Positions 23,915-37,065 of a stretch of DNA of 64,000 bases are shown here, one piece after another; the first letter of the stretch is position 1, and the number at the start of each line of letters is the position of its first letter. This DNA is from Dillenia suffruticosa. Taxonomy: Eukaryota; Streptophyta; Magnoliopsida; Dilleniales; Dilleniaceae. The notes below the pieces were generated by a model, which was not told the origin of the DNA, ran no database searches, and was given only the letters and a program-made list of their open reading frames with translations. The stretch is from the NCBI GenBank assembly GCA_033439265.1, contig JAVTVX010000031.1, positions 14,483,001 to 14,547,000 of the forward strand, in the 5' to 3' direction. The position numbers were made by a program, and so were the translations under genes.

Positions 23915-25100
23915 GAAATATATTATATATCAAATTCAAAACTAATAATTGATTTGATATAAATTAATATTTTTTTTCTTTTTATATTTTCATATTTATG
24001 ATGATAAATTTTTTATATAAATCAAAATTATTATAATAAATTATTAATATTTATATTATTATATTATTCTTCATATTTTTCATTGTATTAAAATCATATA
24101 TATTTATTTTTCATATTTATATTATTTTTATATTTTTATCATGATATCGGAATTATATTCAATTTTATTATAATTTGGTATTAGAACCCCTTCACAAAAA
24201 AGTTATCTATGCATTTGCATGCGTCTTCAAAAACTTTTGATCCGTTTTGGAAAGACTGTTCTTTGATATGCCCCGCATGTATCTCCATAAGATTCCGATC
24301 CTTTCCAAAAAAGTTATTTTTCAATATGCGTTTGCACATGCTTCCAAAAGATTTATGATCTGTTTTGGAAAAGTTATTTTTTAGTATGCACTTTCAAAAG
24401 ATTTCTTATCCATTTTAGAAAGTTGCTCTTTAGTATGCATCTGCACGCACCTACAAAAGTCACCGATCTATTCTGAAAAAATTCTACTTCAATATGCGCC
24501 TGCATGCACTTCTAAAAGATGCCTCATCTGTTCTAAAAAAATTGCTCCTCAATATGCTCCTACTCACGCTTCCAAAAGACACTGTTTCATTCTGAAAAAA
24601 TCTAATCATCTATATAGGTTACAATTAGAACTCAAAACAATTATTCACATGTACGCACGTACCTTCAAAAGATCCCTAATCCCTTTTGAGGAAAAAAAAT
24701 TGTTCTTCAACCTTTCAAAAATACGTTTTCAACTATATCAGTATACATCTATCGTATCTTTCAAATTTAAATAACTTTTATTATCCCATATTGAAGTTGA
24801 GAGGATGTTAATAAATATATATGTATCAAAATCAAATTAGTTATTGATTTGATTTTAATACACATTTGATTTTTTTTATTTTTATATTTCTATATTTATA
24901 ATAGTTACTTTTTTATATGTGATGATTGATTTTCTATATAAAGTCAACTTATTATAATAATTTATCGAAACAATAGATCATTAGAATTCATATTATTATA
25001 TTGCTTATCATCTTTAACATGGTATTAAAGTTATATTTATTTATCTTTCATGTTCACATTATTTTTATATTTTTATCAGAGTAGATTTAAAAAATGAAAG
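23915..25100 (+). mobile_element. Short non-autonomous LTR (TRIM-like) element with internal minisatellite
   Basis: Two AT-rich direct repeats of about 260-300 bp (about 23915-24174 and 24806-25100) share phrases such as 'ttgatttgat', 'tattattatatt' and 'cattatttttatatttttatc'. The first is followed immediately by TGGTATTAGAACC (24175-24187), a near-perfect tRNA-Met primer site. The second is preceded by a purine tract (gttgagagga) and begins TGTTAATAAAT. No coding capacity lies between. No target duplication was found and the outer ends are approximate. Confidence 0.6.
24188..24600 (+). repeat. About seven diverged copies of a 55-60-bp unit inside the TRIM-like element
   Basis: The unit reads approximately 'gatctgttttggaaaa', 'gttattttttagtatgc', then 'tgcatgcacttccaaaagat'. 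The copies are diverged by substitutions and small gaps, which suggests an old array. Confidence 0.7.
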
Positions 25101-25589
25101 GACAATTAATATTTTAAATCAAAAATTAAGAAATTTATTGATAAAACTTATAAAAAGAGTAATTTGTAGCAGGCATTTCAATACCTAATTACTCTCCACG
25201 ATATCTCATTGAGGCAATTGGCCCCCCTGAATTTTGAAACTTCCCTTTTCCATCAGTGCTCTATTTCTGCTTTCCAAAATAGTTTATTTGTGTTTTTGGT
25301 TTTTTTTTTTGGGTAATTATCTGGTAAAAAATTAAGAAAAACTTACGATAATCTATTAGGAAAATAATCTAAATAATTGTCAACGGTATTGTGAGAAATT
25401 TGTGGACTTTAGTGAATTGGCATGTGCATGAGCTGGTAAGGTTGGACTACATTCAAACTGGCCCATATCATACTTGAACTCTCGGGCTTGGGGTATACCC
25501 AACCCAGTAATTGGGCCTAGAAATTTGACCAGCGGATGGTCTGACTTTGGGCCCCCTTGTTTTGATACCTTGACTTGACTACTACCCAA

Positions 25590-25740
25590 TATCCATAACT
25601 TTGTCCCGACTAATCTGCATCGACCACTGCAGAGTCCATTTTGAGGACGGGTCTCCCAATATTGTTTTTTTCATATCGAGAGGGAGTCGAACTCCCGACC
25701 TGGTTAAGGGACGAAAGTGTTCATCCCACCTACGCCAATA
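25590..25740 (-). mobile_element. tRNA-derived SINE (copy 2), diverged
   Basis: The minus strand contains cccttaaccaggtcggg, the B box gagttcgactccc (25683-25695 on the plus strand), 'gggagacccgtcctca' and 'gcagattagtcggga', ending at gttatgg. The order of blocks is the same as in copies 1 and 3. A clear A box and tail are missing. Confidence 0.65.
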
Positions 25741-27808
25741 AGTGTGATTTCAGCCCTTTTTTTTAACTTAACAACGGGAATCCAGAACCCCGATCATTTC
25801 AGTTTGAACAGTTATAGAACTTATTTTATAAATTGAATCTTTCAATATCTGTTTTTTCATTCCTAATAGTTGAACTTACATTTTGGTTAAGGGAGTTATC
25901 AATAAGTTAAAACTTAATTGATATTGTCTCCTCTTAATAAAAGTTTCAAATTTAAATTTATATATATATATATAAAATCATACCCAAGTGTGTTTAGTGG
26001 CCTGTCACAAAACTCACAGGAAATCTAGTGAACTTGCCAGGAATTGACTTAGCTTGACTTTACTCCTCTAAAAGTTACAGCGGGCGGCCAACTCTTTACG
26101 GAAAAATCTCCATTAATGTCCCCAAAGGAGGATGGATCATCAAACTTAGAGCAGTTTTTCATTTTAAGAGATTTTTATTTCTAACGCTAGAAAGTTTCCT
26201 CACTTTTCGTTATAATTTCAAAAGGGATTGATTTATAATCTTTTAAAAAATAAATAGTATTTAAATTATCAATTTTTAAAATTATATATATATATATATA
26301 TTTAAAATTCGTCGCTTCCTTTTGTGCCCGTGATAATAACCTTGGTCCCGTAATGACAACCATGACTATTATTCGTACCGGCGCACATTATAATTAAATA
26401 GATAGGATATCAAACCAATGATATCTTAATTTAATTATAAAATATTAAATTCTTTTAATTAAAATCTTAAATTTAAATATCAAGAAATAAAAATAGATGT
26501 TGAAAGAGTTAATTTTTTAATTAAATTTTATAGTTATTCAAATAATATTAATTGAATTTTTGTATATCATGAAGAAAAAAATAGCAATGTCAATAATTGC
26601 CTTGCCATGCTTCGACTGAGATTTTGATGGCCATAGGATCACATGAGACCAGTCAAAAATAGTAGCTTGAACCCTTTCCAATTTTCAAATCTGAATGTGC
26701 TTGTGGAGGTCCACCAAAGATGAACAGCTGTGTCCCAGTCTACGGGCGCGCTCTCTCGGTTTCTCTTTTTCCGGTCTTCTTGGTCTACACTTTGTCGCCA
26801 TTGCTCACTTCCAAACATCGATGTCAGACTAATCAAATTCCATGGTTGAACAATCTCGTGCTTCCGGAAGAATGGAATCGATAATTACTTTCCTAGTTTC
26901 AAGTAACCGATGCTTGAATGAGAAATCAATGGATTAATTTATATGATTGTTGCAACCGATAATTGCATTAATAAATTTTTTACTTCCAAGAGCATCCCAG
27001 TGATAAATAACTTTTGTTCAAATATCTCATCAAAGATCTTGTATTTGAATGTTTATAGGGTACGTATATTTTCGTAATTTTTATAATTTTTATATAACAA
27101 TAAAATTTTTTTTTGAGTCTATACAAATATTTTTTGAAGTGAACAACGTCTGATAGCTCAGTTAGTTCGGAAACTGACGCCCCTTAACCATGTTGGGGAG
27201 TTCGATCCCCCAGGGGAATGAAAAAATCAGCGTTGGGAGACTTACCCCTCAATTGGGTCCCGCAAGCGATAGATCCAAATTAGTCGATACTCGGTTGGTG
27301 GAGTAGTTATGGTAATATATATATATATATATTTTTGAAGTGTACTTATTTGTTACTTATAATTTATAAATTATTAGACATGTTGATGGGACAATAATTC
27401 TCGGTAGCTATTGTTTCAAAAAATGTATAATTATGGCTTTGATTGGCTTTAAGGGTTCAATGTTTTTGGATTTGATTTTTGAGATTGAAAATCTGCTAAA
27501 GCAATCAAATATAGGGCGGAAGGAGTGGAAACAGGTGAGCCAAAGCTTCGATCTGATCTATTAAAAAATCTAATTTAATATGATAAACTATTGTATTCAG
27601 AGAAAATCGAACTCTCAACCTGATTAAAGGACAAAAATACATCAACATTAAGTCCACATAATTTGTAATAACATAATTACATTAATATAATAATGGTACA
27701 ATTTTAAGACATATAAGATATAAATATATAAAATATAACATTTATGTGTAATGTACTGTAAAATATAATAATTCTTATGTGTGTAATATATATATGATAT
27801 ATAATACA

Positions 27809-27840
<32 letters not shown>

Positions 27841-28610
27841 TATATAAAGTATCTTATACAATATATATGATGTATATACACACACAGAATATAAACTTGC
27901 CGACTTGCCAGACTCATAGATCGGGCCAAACTTGAAAAGTTAAAAAAGGGTTAGTCAAAAACAGGCTCCCCAATAGGCCGTCGTCAATAGCCTGCTGATA
28001 ATCATCATCTTTAATCAACGTCGTGTTGTGTAAGCCGTGTAAGGGTAATGAACCGATCTTTAATCAAGATCTTAGATTTAAAACTTTTTTAAAAAACTTA
28101 ATACTAGAAAATTAAATTTTAAAATAAATATTATAATATTTGAATCAAATTAATCCGATAATTCAGATAATATAATAGACACAAAAACAATGATTATGAT
28201 TGGCTTTGTCTATTATATAAATTTTGATTCAAGTATCATCTCTCTTCCCATTACCCAAAAAAATGTAATATTAAATCTTTAGTAAATGATCTTTATTTGT
28301 GGTTTAATTTTGCTTCATACACTGCTACTTTGTTACGAAAAGACTTCGATTCCAGACTTGTAAGAGAAAGTTATCTTTTAATTATTATTTCACATATAAC
28401 TTGACATTTAAAGTTTCAAAAATTTTAAAATGAGTCATATGTCAGTTTGGGACTGCCGAGAATTGTAAGCTTTTACATACGAATCCCGAACTTGTGCCCC
28501 TTGATCGTGCCAAAGAGCACAATTTTAGGCGGTGATGTATTAAACAATTATGGCAAAATATAAGAATTAGCCATTTCTCTCACCGAGGCAGAATTCGCTT
28601 GCAGTCATCT

Positions 28611-28614
<4 letters not shown>
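25741..28614. other. AT-rich intergenic region around SINE copy 3
   Basis: Apart from the SINE at 27145-27331 I see no gene. The region has TA-rich simple repeats (26284-26302, 27776-27870) and short open frames without recognisable proteins, for example minus 26639-26836. Confidence 0.5.
27145..27331 (+). mobile_element. tRNA-derived SINE (copy 3), full length with target duplication
   Basis: The element begins aacgtctgatagctcagtta, with an A box (tagctcagttag, from about 27153) and a B box (gttcgatcc, 27200-27208). It continues with the family body ('gggagacttacccctcaatt', 'aaattagtcgata', 'ggttggtgga') and ends in gttatggtaa plus (TA)n. It is flanked by tttttgaagtgaac (27131-27144) and tttttgaagtgtac (27332-27345), a 14-bp target duplication with one mismatch. 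Loss of tRNA folding after the B box rules out a working tRNA gene. Confidence 0.82.

Positions 28615-28664
<50 letters not shown>
28615..28664 (+). repeat. (GA)n microsatellite, about 25 units
   Basis: An almost pure GA tract. It lies just downstream of the small minus-strand gene at 28842-29174. Confidence 0.95.
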
Positions 28665-28670
<6 letters not shown>

Positions 28671-28841
28671 ACAGATACAGGATTCAGAAAAGTAATAAAA
28701 GTAGTCATGTTATCCCTTGGAAAACATGATTGGACAAAAGGGTCAACCTCATTTTCAACTTGAAAGAGTGCCTTACAATGAAAAAGATACCAACCACTTC
28801 TCTCAAGAAACATAGAAAGAAAGACCAGTAGATCCAAAAAT

Positions 28842-29174
28842 TCAAGCGCGCAAAGGAGGAAGACTAGCCACAGTTGCTCTTGCACCACCACCCAAAATTG
28901 CCTTCCAAGCTTTTAGTTGTCTTAGAACTAGTCTGTAAACACTTACTTTAGCCGTAGACAAATTGGCAGACATGCTCTTCCTCAACCTCTTCAATCTCTT
29001 CCCAATCTTAACCTTCAACCTGCAAATTCTCACTCTTAACGTCGATGGTCTTTTCCGAGCATCCGCTTGCTCTAGGACTTTGTAGATCAAAAATTGAGCT
29101 CTTCTATGCATTACTTCTCCTGGGTCTTCCATCTCCATCTTTGTGTAACCATATGGCTTCTTTAGAAGAGCCAT
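28842..29174 (-). CDS. Small basic plant protein of unknown function, 110 residues
   Basis: The start at 29174 gives MALLKKPYGYTKMEMEDPGE. An upstream in-frame extension to 29198 begins with TTG and is not used here. The middle part, HRRAQFLIYKVLEQAD then LRVRICRLKVKIGKRLKRLRKS (residues about 21-70), is rich in Lys/Arg and predicted helical. The C-terminal third contains RQLKAWKAIL and a GGGARA stretch. There is no signal peptide or membrane segment. I remember similar short eudicot proteins that share the MxDPxEVMHRRAQFLIYKVLE block, but I know of no assigned function. The leader has a CT tract (GA on the plus strand, 29203-29241) and a TATA box about 115 bp upstream, so this looks like a real single-exon gene. 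Confidence 0.75.
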   Translation of the reverse strand: MALLKKPYGYTKMEMEDPGEVMHRRAQFLIYKVLEQADARKRPSTLRVRICRLKVKIGKRLKRLRKSMSANLSTAKVSVYRLVLRQLKAWKAILGGGARATVASLPPLRA

Positions 29175-29202
29175 TTTTCCCCCTTTCTTTTGCAGCAACC
29201 TA

Positions 29203-29203
29203 C

Positions 29204-29241
<38 letters not shown>
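29203..29241 (+). repeat. (GA)n tract in the 5' leader of the small basic protein gene
   Basis: About 19 GA units lie 30-70 bp upstream of the ATG at 29174; in the gene's sense the tract is (CT)n. Such tracts in plant leaders are known binding sites for GAGA-binding BBR/BPC factors. Binding here is inferred. Confidence 0.85.
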
Positions 29242-29244
<3 letters not shown>

Positions 29245-29287
29245 GATTTAGAAGCCTGTGACGAGGAAGATGGCTGGGAGGTTGATG

Positions 29288-29297
29288 TATATATATA
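29288..29297 (-). promoter_or_regulatory. TATA box of the small basic protein gene
   Basis: TATATATATA lies 114-123 bp before the ATG at 29174, upstream of the CT-rich leader. The position fits a plant core promoter. Confidence 0.5.
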
Positions 29298-30901
29298 GGG
29301 GAGAAGATGGGTTTTGTGGGGTCATGTGATGATGAAGCAATGCATGTGCACTAATGTTTGGTAAAAAATTAATGAGAAGAGAAATCGGGACTTTTTTAGC
29401 TGGCCAAAAATTATGATCTCTGGGAGCAATGGCTCTACGTATTTTTGTCTTACAAAATTAAATAACCCAAAAAGGGCAAAAGTTGAAAATTGAACAACTC
29501 AAAGGCACAAGTAATAGGTTACATTTATTTCCAATACTTTAATATCATAAATAGATATACTTATATTTCAAGTTCATAGTCGATGAACTTAGCTTAGCTT
29601 GTCTTTCTTTCTTTTATAAAGATTTCGACTTTAAAACTTTCTATGAACAAAAACAAAATATATACATATTTCAAGTTAGGTACTGCCATGAACCAGATGA
29701 AGCTCACTACTTCAAATAAAATCATAATAAGGACTCCATCCCTAAATCACAAAATTAGAAACACAAGTTTTTTATTTTATTTTTATTTTTTTATAAATTA
29801 TCAATATCCGATAATTATTTTAGATCCGATTAAATTCAGTTTGAATCGAATTAGATCTTTAAACGATAAAACTTTTCATACACCTATTTTTTTCATATAC
29901 AAAATTCGAATTTGAAATATTGTTTAATGTATATTAATATTAAGTTACTAAATCAGTTGGGTTTTGATTATTTTTTTATTGTTAGTTGTTGTAAACATGG
30001 TATTAATAAGTAGCATAATCAAAATCAATTAATCATCAGCATTACTTAAACTTGTAGTCTCACTTTGGCGGGTTGTCATATTATGACCTATAATTAGTCT
30101 TCTCCGATAATGATACTAATAAATTGTTGGATGAACACTGACCAGCGTTTCTCTGTTGGATGAGCTATGGTTTCCTCCTCTTCTTCTCTACTATTTTGTC
30201 ATTATTATTTTTTATAATTGGAAGAGCTATACTCCATTACAAATGAAGAAGAAGATATAAGAGTTGTTCAAAAACAAAGTATACTCTAAATTTTTTGGAG
30301 AATCGGTAAAAAAAAGTGAGGAATATAGTACTCAAATATTATTTTCCCGAAATAAAAAATGAAAAATGAAAAAACATGATTTTTCTTTTTCCAAATTATA
30401 ATTAAAGTTGGAGAAAGTTAAAGGACCTACTCCAAATTTTTCACTACTTAATTGGAAAGCATGGTTCTCCTCAATTTTCCAAACTTATAATTCGTTTTCT
30501 TAATATCGCCTTCGGCATTTTCGTTTAACAACAACTATACTTAATTTATGTACAAAAATGCTGATACCACTTTTATGTAATACAATTTTTTTTTTGAGTT
30601 ACACGAGATTTGAATTTTGGATTATGGAGTTAGAGGAGATGGATTGTGACTACTAAATTGTCCCATTGGAAACTATGTAAAACAATTATATCTAATATAG
30701 AAAAATGTATCGAAAGTTTAAGAAAACAACATATTTTCTAACTTTTCATTAAAAAGACAAATATTTAAAAAAGAATAAAAATTAAAATAAAAAATAAAAA
30801 ATATTTTCCATTACTTAAACCAGATAATATTTTTTTTCAAATACTCACCCCTGATGAAGTCAAAAATTCCTTAATACTAATAAGCTAAATGAAGTACACA
30901 T

Positions 30902-30902
<1 letters not shown>

Positions 30903-30962
<60 letters not shown>
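30903..30962 (+). repeat. (CT)16-(TA)14 compound microsatellite
   Basis: A pure CT run passes directly into a pure TA run. Confidence 0.95.
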
Positions 30963-30968
<6 letters not shown>

Positions 30969-32370
30969 TTATGTTGTGCTGTAAAATTGAAACACCGCCT
31001 GCAAATTATCATGGGCTTCTAAATTGATTTGAATAATGTTGTGTTGGGGTGGTAGAATGAGCTTTAAAGTCAAGGGATGACAACATGAAGAGCTTGTCTT
31101 ATATTATAAAAGTAGGACAAAATTTCCACAGCCGAAGGAGAAAGAAAATTATAAAAATACTTAAAAAAATAATTTGAAAAAAAAAAGTACTAAAAATAAT
31201 AACAAAGTGAAGAGAAAGGGCAAGAACAAAACGCCACTTATTTTTCATTTATTTGCTTATATTTTGGGGGAAAAAACTAAGCATTTCATAAAATAAAATA
31301 AAAAGTCAACTATTGATCTCCCTCTTCCTTTTTTAATTATACACAAATTTAAATATAGAATTATTAAATTCGAAAAGAAGCCACAAAACTATCCGATTGC
31401 TTTTATGATTTGTCATAAACAATGTTTAATTGCCGTGGCCGAGGGGGTCGAGTCTTGGAGGTACAGTCTGTGCCTTGTTTGCCACGTGACATTGGTTTGG
31501 TTGGAGCTTCCCTGGATTAATGGGCAAGGGAAAATCATTGATACCCCCAACACCAATGAGAAGATGCATAGATTAGACTCAAATAAAATTAGGTAGAATT
31601 TGTATATAATAATAATTTATTTATTTATTTTAAGTAAGATTGATTTCTACTAGTAGAATTTTAGTTTTTCTATTAAAACTTTTTTAAAATAAAATAAAAA
31701 TAAATTAAAATCTTATTATATATTTATGAATGTAATACTAACGGATAATCAGGATAAAAGTATTAAATCTCTTAATTAAATCTCGAATTCAAAATTTGAA
31801 ATTGAAAAAAATTATATTAAAAAAATTCTTATAATTTGGTCTTGATAATAATATGATAGAATTAATCCAATTATAATAAAGAAAAAATGAATGCACTGCG
31901 GTGCAAATGTACGTATCATTTATTTAATAGAAAAAGAGAGAAGGGCCGCATAAGTTCTAAGATTTAGTTGCCGTTTGATTTACGGAAGAAGAAAATGACA
32001 AGATAGTAAATGTAAGACATGACAAAAATTTTAAATAATTAGTGTGCGTATTTTAAATAATAAATTTGTTTTTGGAAGTGTGGTAAGGTTATTTTTGCTT
32101 TTGTTTTATTTTATTTCACCAACAATATTAATCAATTAAATAAAATAACTTTGAATAAAAAATAGAGAGTTTTGCATGTGAAAATTAGTTCTTTTAAATA
32201 ATAAACACATTTAATATTATAATACAAGTTTTTTTAGACTGAAATTTTTAAAGACCCATCTGTAATCGACATCTATTCCCCCAAACGCCATATGAGGAAG
32301 TAGAGACGTTAGGAGTATGATTGCCAGACCATGCAAATTATTCCACTTTTATATACTTAAAAGCTACCAA

Positions 32371-32670
<300 letters not shown>

Positions 32671-34148
32671 AAATCAATAATGCAAACCTTCACCAGCCCT
32701 TGTTTCTCTTCCAAATGAAGGAGGTTGATATCACCAAATAATGACCGGCTATAATAGAAAATAAATTTGAGTATTTTAGTCAACTTGAACTCATTTGCAG
32801 ATTCCTATTCCTCTCTGCATGCCTTGGTGTCCGACTCATCTCTTCTTTAAAGAGGTTTCCACGATTGCTTAATAATACGTAGAAAATCGAATTTTTTTGT
32901 ATCATGGAGGATAAAATATATTTTCATCTGTATTTACCATATACGTATATATATTTTTAATTCGTTTTACCGATCGCCATGACATTATTATGTCTATAAT
33001 TCATGTAGAAAATATATTTACCATAAATTTACCATATATCTTCACATATCTCCTCTCCATTGTTTCTTTTTAACTTGTTTAATTTTAGTTGTGTTATTTG
33101 TTTCTAAATAAAATAATATTTGTCTTGTCACGTTTTAACTCATGTTTATCAAGTGTATTTAGTTTCACTTCAATTATGTTAAAATCTTAATAATTTTATT
33201 CGACAAATAAAATGTAGTTGCTCCTGTCGTGTATAATTTTGATAATCGATGGTTATTTTTATTTTTTCTATTTAATTATATAAATATTTTATTATCTGTT
33301 CACAATAATGATACCATCAATTCTTTATAAAATGAAACTGTAAGATGATCAGGAACAATCGAACGTCTGATAATTCCATAGAAACCATTTCAGAAATCCT
33401 GGAAAAATCATTGCTTGTATCATGTTTTCGTGTCAACATCACCCATGAATTGTTTTCCACAACGTTTCACCTTTGGTTGGACTATCCTTCCCATGATTTC
33501 AGAAGCTAAGGCTTACTTAAAATATTGGGCCTAGCTTTGAGGCTCATCATTTACTTGTTTGGAGTTGAGAGTTCGATTTATATCGACCGATATTCAAAAT
33601 CATATTTTAATTAATTAAATTTAAAACTTATAATAATTTATTTAAAGAGACTATCCTCCCAACGTAATCTATTTCATACCCAAATTATGAGTCGAACTCA
33701 AAATTTTAATTAAAAAATCTATCATATCCCATTAGATAAATTGACCGTCGATCGATTTGACGCTCAACGTGGCAGCTTGAATCATAGACGTGCAAATTTG
33801 CAAAATGGTAAATTATTTTTATATTTATAATATTTTTTTACATTAATAATCTACTCCACCTTTTCTCTGCTCAAAACTCTACTTTTTTTTTATTTGATTC
33901 ACCAAACTCTTACCAATTTCACATAAATATATTGTCCTTTTATTTTAACTAGATTTTTAATCTACATGAGGATCGAGCAAAAACATGATAATACAATAAA
34001 ATGAAGGAAAAGGTCAAATTAAAAGATAAAAGTAACTTTAGGAGATTGAAATGAAAATTTTCCTCTCTTTTCAATTTATAATTTCCAGGTCATCGTGACA
34101 GCAAAATTAAAAAAGATAAAAGGTCATATGACAGCTCATTGGCCCTAT

Positions 34149-34153
34149 CCAGT
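34149..34153 (+). other. Target-site duplication (left), gypsy element
   Basis: ccagt directly before the TG of the 5' LTR equals ccagt at 43780-43784 directly after the 3' LTR. Confidence 0.9.
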
Positions 34154-34218
34154 TGTAAGACCATAAAAAAGAAGGGTCAAATCCCCAAATTTGGATTAGG
34201 GCTAAAAAGCCCTAATCA

Positions 34219-34266
<48 letters not shown>

Positions 34267-36695
34267 ATTCTCTCTTTCTCCTCTCCCTTCCGCCACCCAC
34301 CGCGGCTGCTCCTCCTTCCTCCCGCGATCGCAGCCGTAGCAACGCCTCCCCGCCTGCAGCGCCTCCTCCCTCCTCACGCGAGCACGCGATCAACCCGTGA
34401 GCAGTGCTTCACTTTCTGCACAGCGCGCACTGGCGCGATAGCGCGCGAGCCAGCGTGAGCCAGCGCGAGCCCTGCTCGGGACCCAGCGCGAGCCAACGCA
34501 TGACCCAGCGTGAGCACGCCCCAGCTTGCGCACCCCTGCGCGAGCACAGTGCGCACAACACACTACCCGTTTGCGCGAGCGCGCATGCCTCATAGCGCGC
34601 GATTCTGTCGTGAGCGCACGCCTCAGCTCGCGAGAGCGAGCTCCAGCTCGCGAGCGTAAGCCCTAGCCCGTGAGCGGGCGAGCCCACCAGCGGCCCAAGG
34701 CCCAATTCAGCCGCGGCCCACTGCAACCCGCGACCTATTTCGGCCCGTGCACCCACTGCTGACCCGCGAGCCCATTGCGTTTGCGGCCAGTAAACCAAGC
34801 TGAGAGCCCGTAAGCCCACCACCGGGCCAGCCCGCCAGCCCACCGGCCCGCGAGCCCGCAACCGGCTTTCCCCTTCGAGAGCTCACCTGCATCTTCACTA
34901 CAGGTAACGACTATGATTTGGTTGAAATTCTAGGGTTTGGTGTTAGAAAATTAGTTGTTTCTAATATATTTAAAATTTAGAAATATTACAGGTTTTAGAC
35001 CAATTCGACGGGCAAACGACAGCTAGGTCTGAAATCCAAGGAACCCTAAGTGAGAGAAATGCACCCATTTCGAAATTTGAATAAATTTTGTTGATAAAAT
35101 CTCTTATTAGGGTTTTATTTGATATAAAATTTGATAATTTGATTAAATTTGTCATTTGGAGAGTCGTTGAAAAATAGGGAGTGACCACCCTCCCTAGATA
35201 TGTGAGTGGAATTCTAATCTCTTTCATAAAATAGTAAAACGTGTTTTCTGCCGTGTTTTCGATAAAACATGCTTTGATATGCATTCGTTTAACGTATGAT
35301 ATTAAATTTAAAAATCCGTTTTGTGATTATTGGAGTGTCTTGAATTATATTTACAATAACTATACATCCATGGTTTGAAATTAAACAATAATTGTGCCAT
35401 TACTTGAAAATGTATAAATTTCATTTTATACCGTTGCATTGATATGCTGTTTTGAAATGAATTGATGGGACGTATTGGCACGCAAATTTAAAATATTTTT
35501 GATGAACTATGTAGGTTAGATGCTCACTAGTTATGCGATGATGTGATGTTACTTGTGGGACGTTGTGTCCTGGGACGTTGTGCCCTTTGTGATACTATGA
35601 TGATTCCGTAGTTACGAAGGGTGTTTGTAGAGGCACGGGTTGTCCCGATACACTTCTGCAGGAGGTATCCACAAATGTCATTTATTCTAAAGGCTATAGG
35701 CGCGGCCGGTTGAACCCACGTAGGGAGAGGACGTGTGTGACTCCACAGTTTAGCACCGGGCGGGGTCCTATACACGTTGATGAGTTAGCCCCAGCGAACT
35801 TATGGCCAACGTCGGAGAGAGTTTTAAAGTCTATGCATAATAAAACCCCCGATGTGCCTGTCCTTGGTCACGGTTGACCTTTGTCAGGATCATTTTTGGC
35901 TCGCTCTGATATTACTTGATTTTAAATGGAAGTATACATGTTTGTTATCGTGTGATTGACTAAATGATTTCAAATTGCTAAATACATCATGTTTTGTTGT
36001 GAAATATAAATTTTTGTTTCAAATGATATTATTTGACACTCCAATGGTTCACCCACACTATTTATACTTGATATTATCCCCCTCACTCACTGAGTATCTT
36101 TCCATGATACTCACCCCTCTCTTTTCCGTCCTCAGAAAGGTTTATTATGATAGAGCGACGTTACAGGTTCTAGAGCGGATTTGGTGTTCCCGACGGTGAG
36201 ATTTACTTTAAATAGAAATATGAAATCTTAATTTAGTTTTGACCCTACGAGATCTTGACATTGAGATCCGTAGTTGGCCGTATACTTATTTTGGGATGAC
36301 TGTATAATTTAACTCTCATATTTCATTTGCATTGAGGCGATTGTACATATTTAAATGTTACTTGGGAAAATTATTGTATATAAGATAAAAGTTAGATCCG
36401 CACGGTGTAGCGGCTATTCATACTCTAGTTGGGCATGATAGTAGAGGTCTGTGGCTACGACTGCTAGAAACTTGTAGCCTTGCGTTGTTCTGGATGCTGG
36501 CGGTGGTGTTTGTTAATTTTGGAGAGGTCGGGATGACCATTTGTTTACAGTATAAGTTGATTTTGATAATACAGGTTTAATTGTACACGGTAAACCTCCG
36601 ATTTATGGGGAGCTTCTACCCGATTTTTTGTAAAAATACAGCCGACATTCAGGGGCAACGGGCGGCTGTTCACGATCCCGGTTTGGGGCGTGACA
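34154..36695 (+). repeat. 5' LTR of the gypsy element
   Basis: This is 2542 bp, from tgtaagacc to ggcgtgaca. It contains a CT tract (34223-34265), a strikingly GC-rich block with repeated gcgcgagc-like words (about 34290-34870), and an AT-rich remainder. The GC-rich block holds overlapping open frames on both strands that are by-products of its composition. Confidence 0.92.
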
Positions 36696-36701
36696 GTTTT
36701 A

Positions 36702-36714
36702 TTAGTATTAGAGC
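36702..36714 (+). promoter_or_regulatory. Degenerate tRNA-Met primer-binding site, gypsy element
   Basis: TTAGTATTAGAGC, a few bases after the LTR end, matches the plant consensus TTGGTATCAGAGC with two changes. Confidence 0.65.
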
Positions 36715-37065
36715 GTCTAGGTTTAGGGAAAAGATAGTAACAAGAGTCTTCCCAAATATATGAAAAGTCCTCAATACATTAGAGAGTTTCATATAGTTAT
36801 TTAAAGTCCCATACTTGGCCATAGGGATATAAGTTCTTCTAGCTTATGGAGTTGGATACATAACGCTTCTAACCTGTTATTTCGCATTCAAGTACTTTAA
36901 ATTATAGTTCATTTTTTTAGGGTGTTAGTTACGGAGTAACTAACCCTAATTCTTGATTTTTATCTAATAACAATGTATTTTTTTTGCAGAATTATACTAC
37001 CTAGATTCGTCTCACTTGAGGGTCTTACAGTGCCTGATACACCTACGGCACCTGAGGCGCCATGA

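Noticed and set aside
27145..27331. A tRNA gene, because of A-box and B-box matches
   Set aside because: The sequence after the B box does not close an acceptor stem, similar bodies occur elsewhere, and a target duplication flanks it, so it is a SINE.
34374..34898. Several overlapping open frames of 60-150 codons on both strands
   Set aside because: They lie in the GC-rich block of the gypsy LTR, are low in complexity, overlap in three frames and have degraded counterparts in the other LTR. They are composition artefacts.
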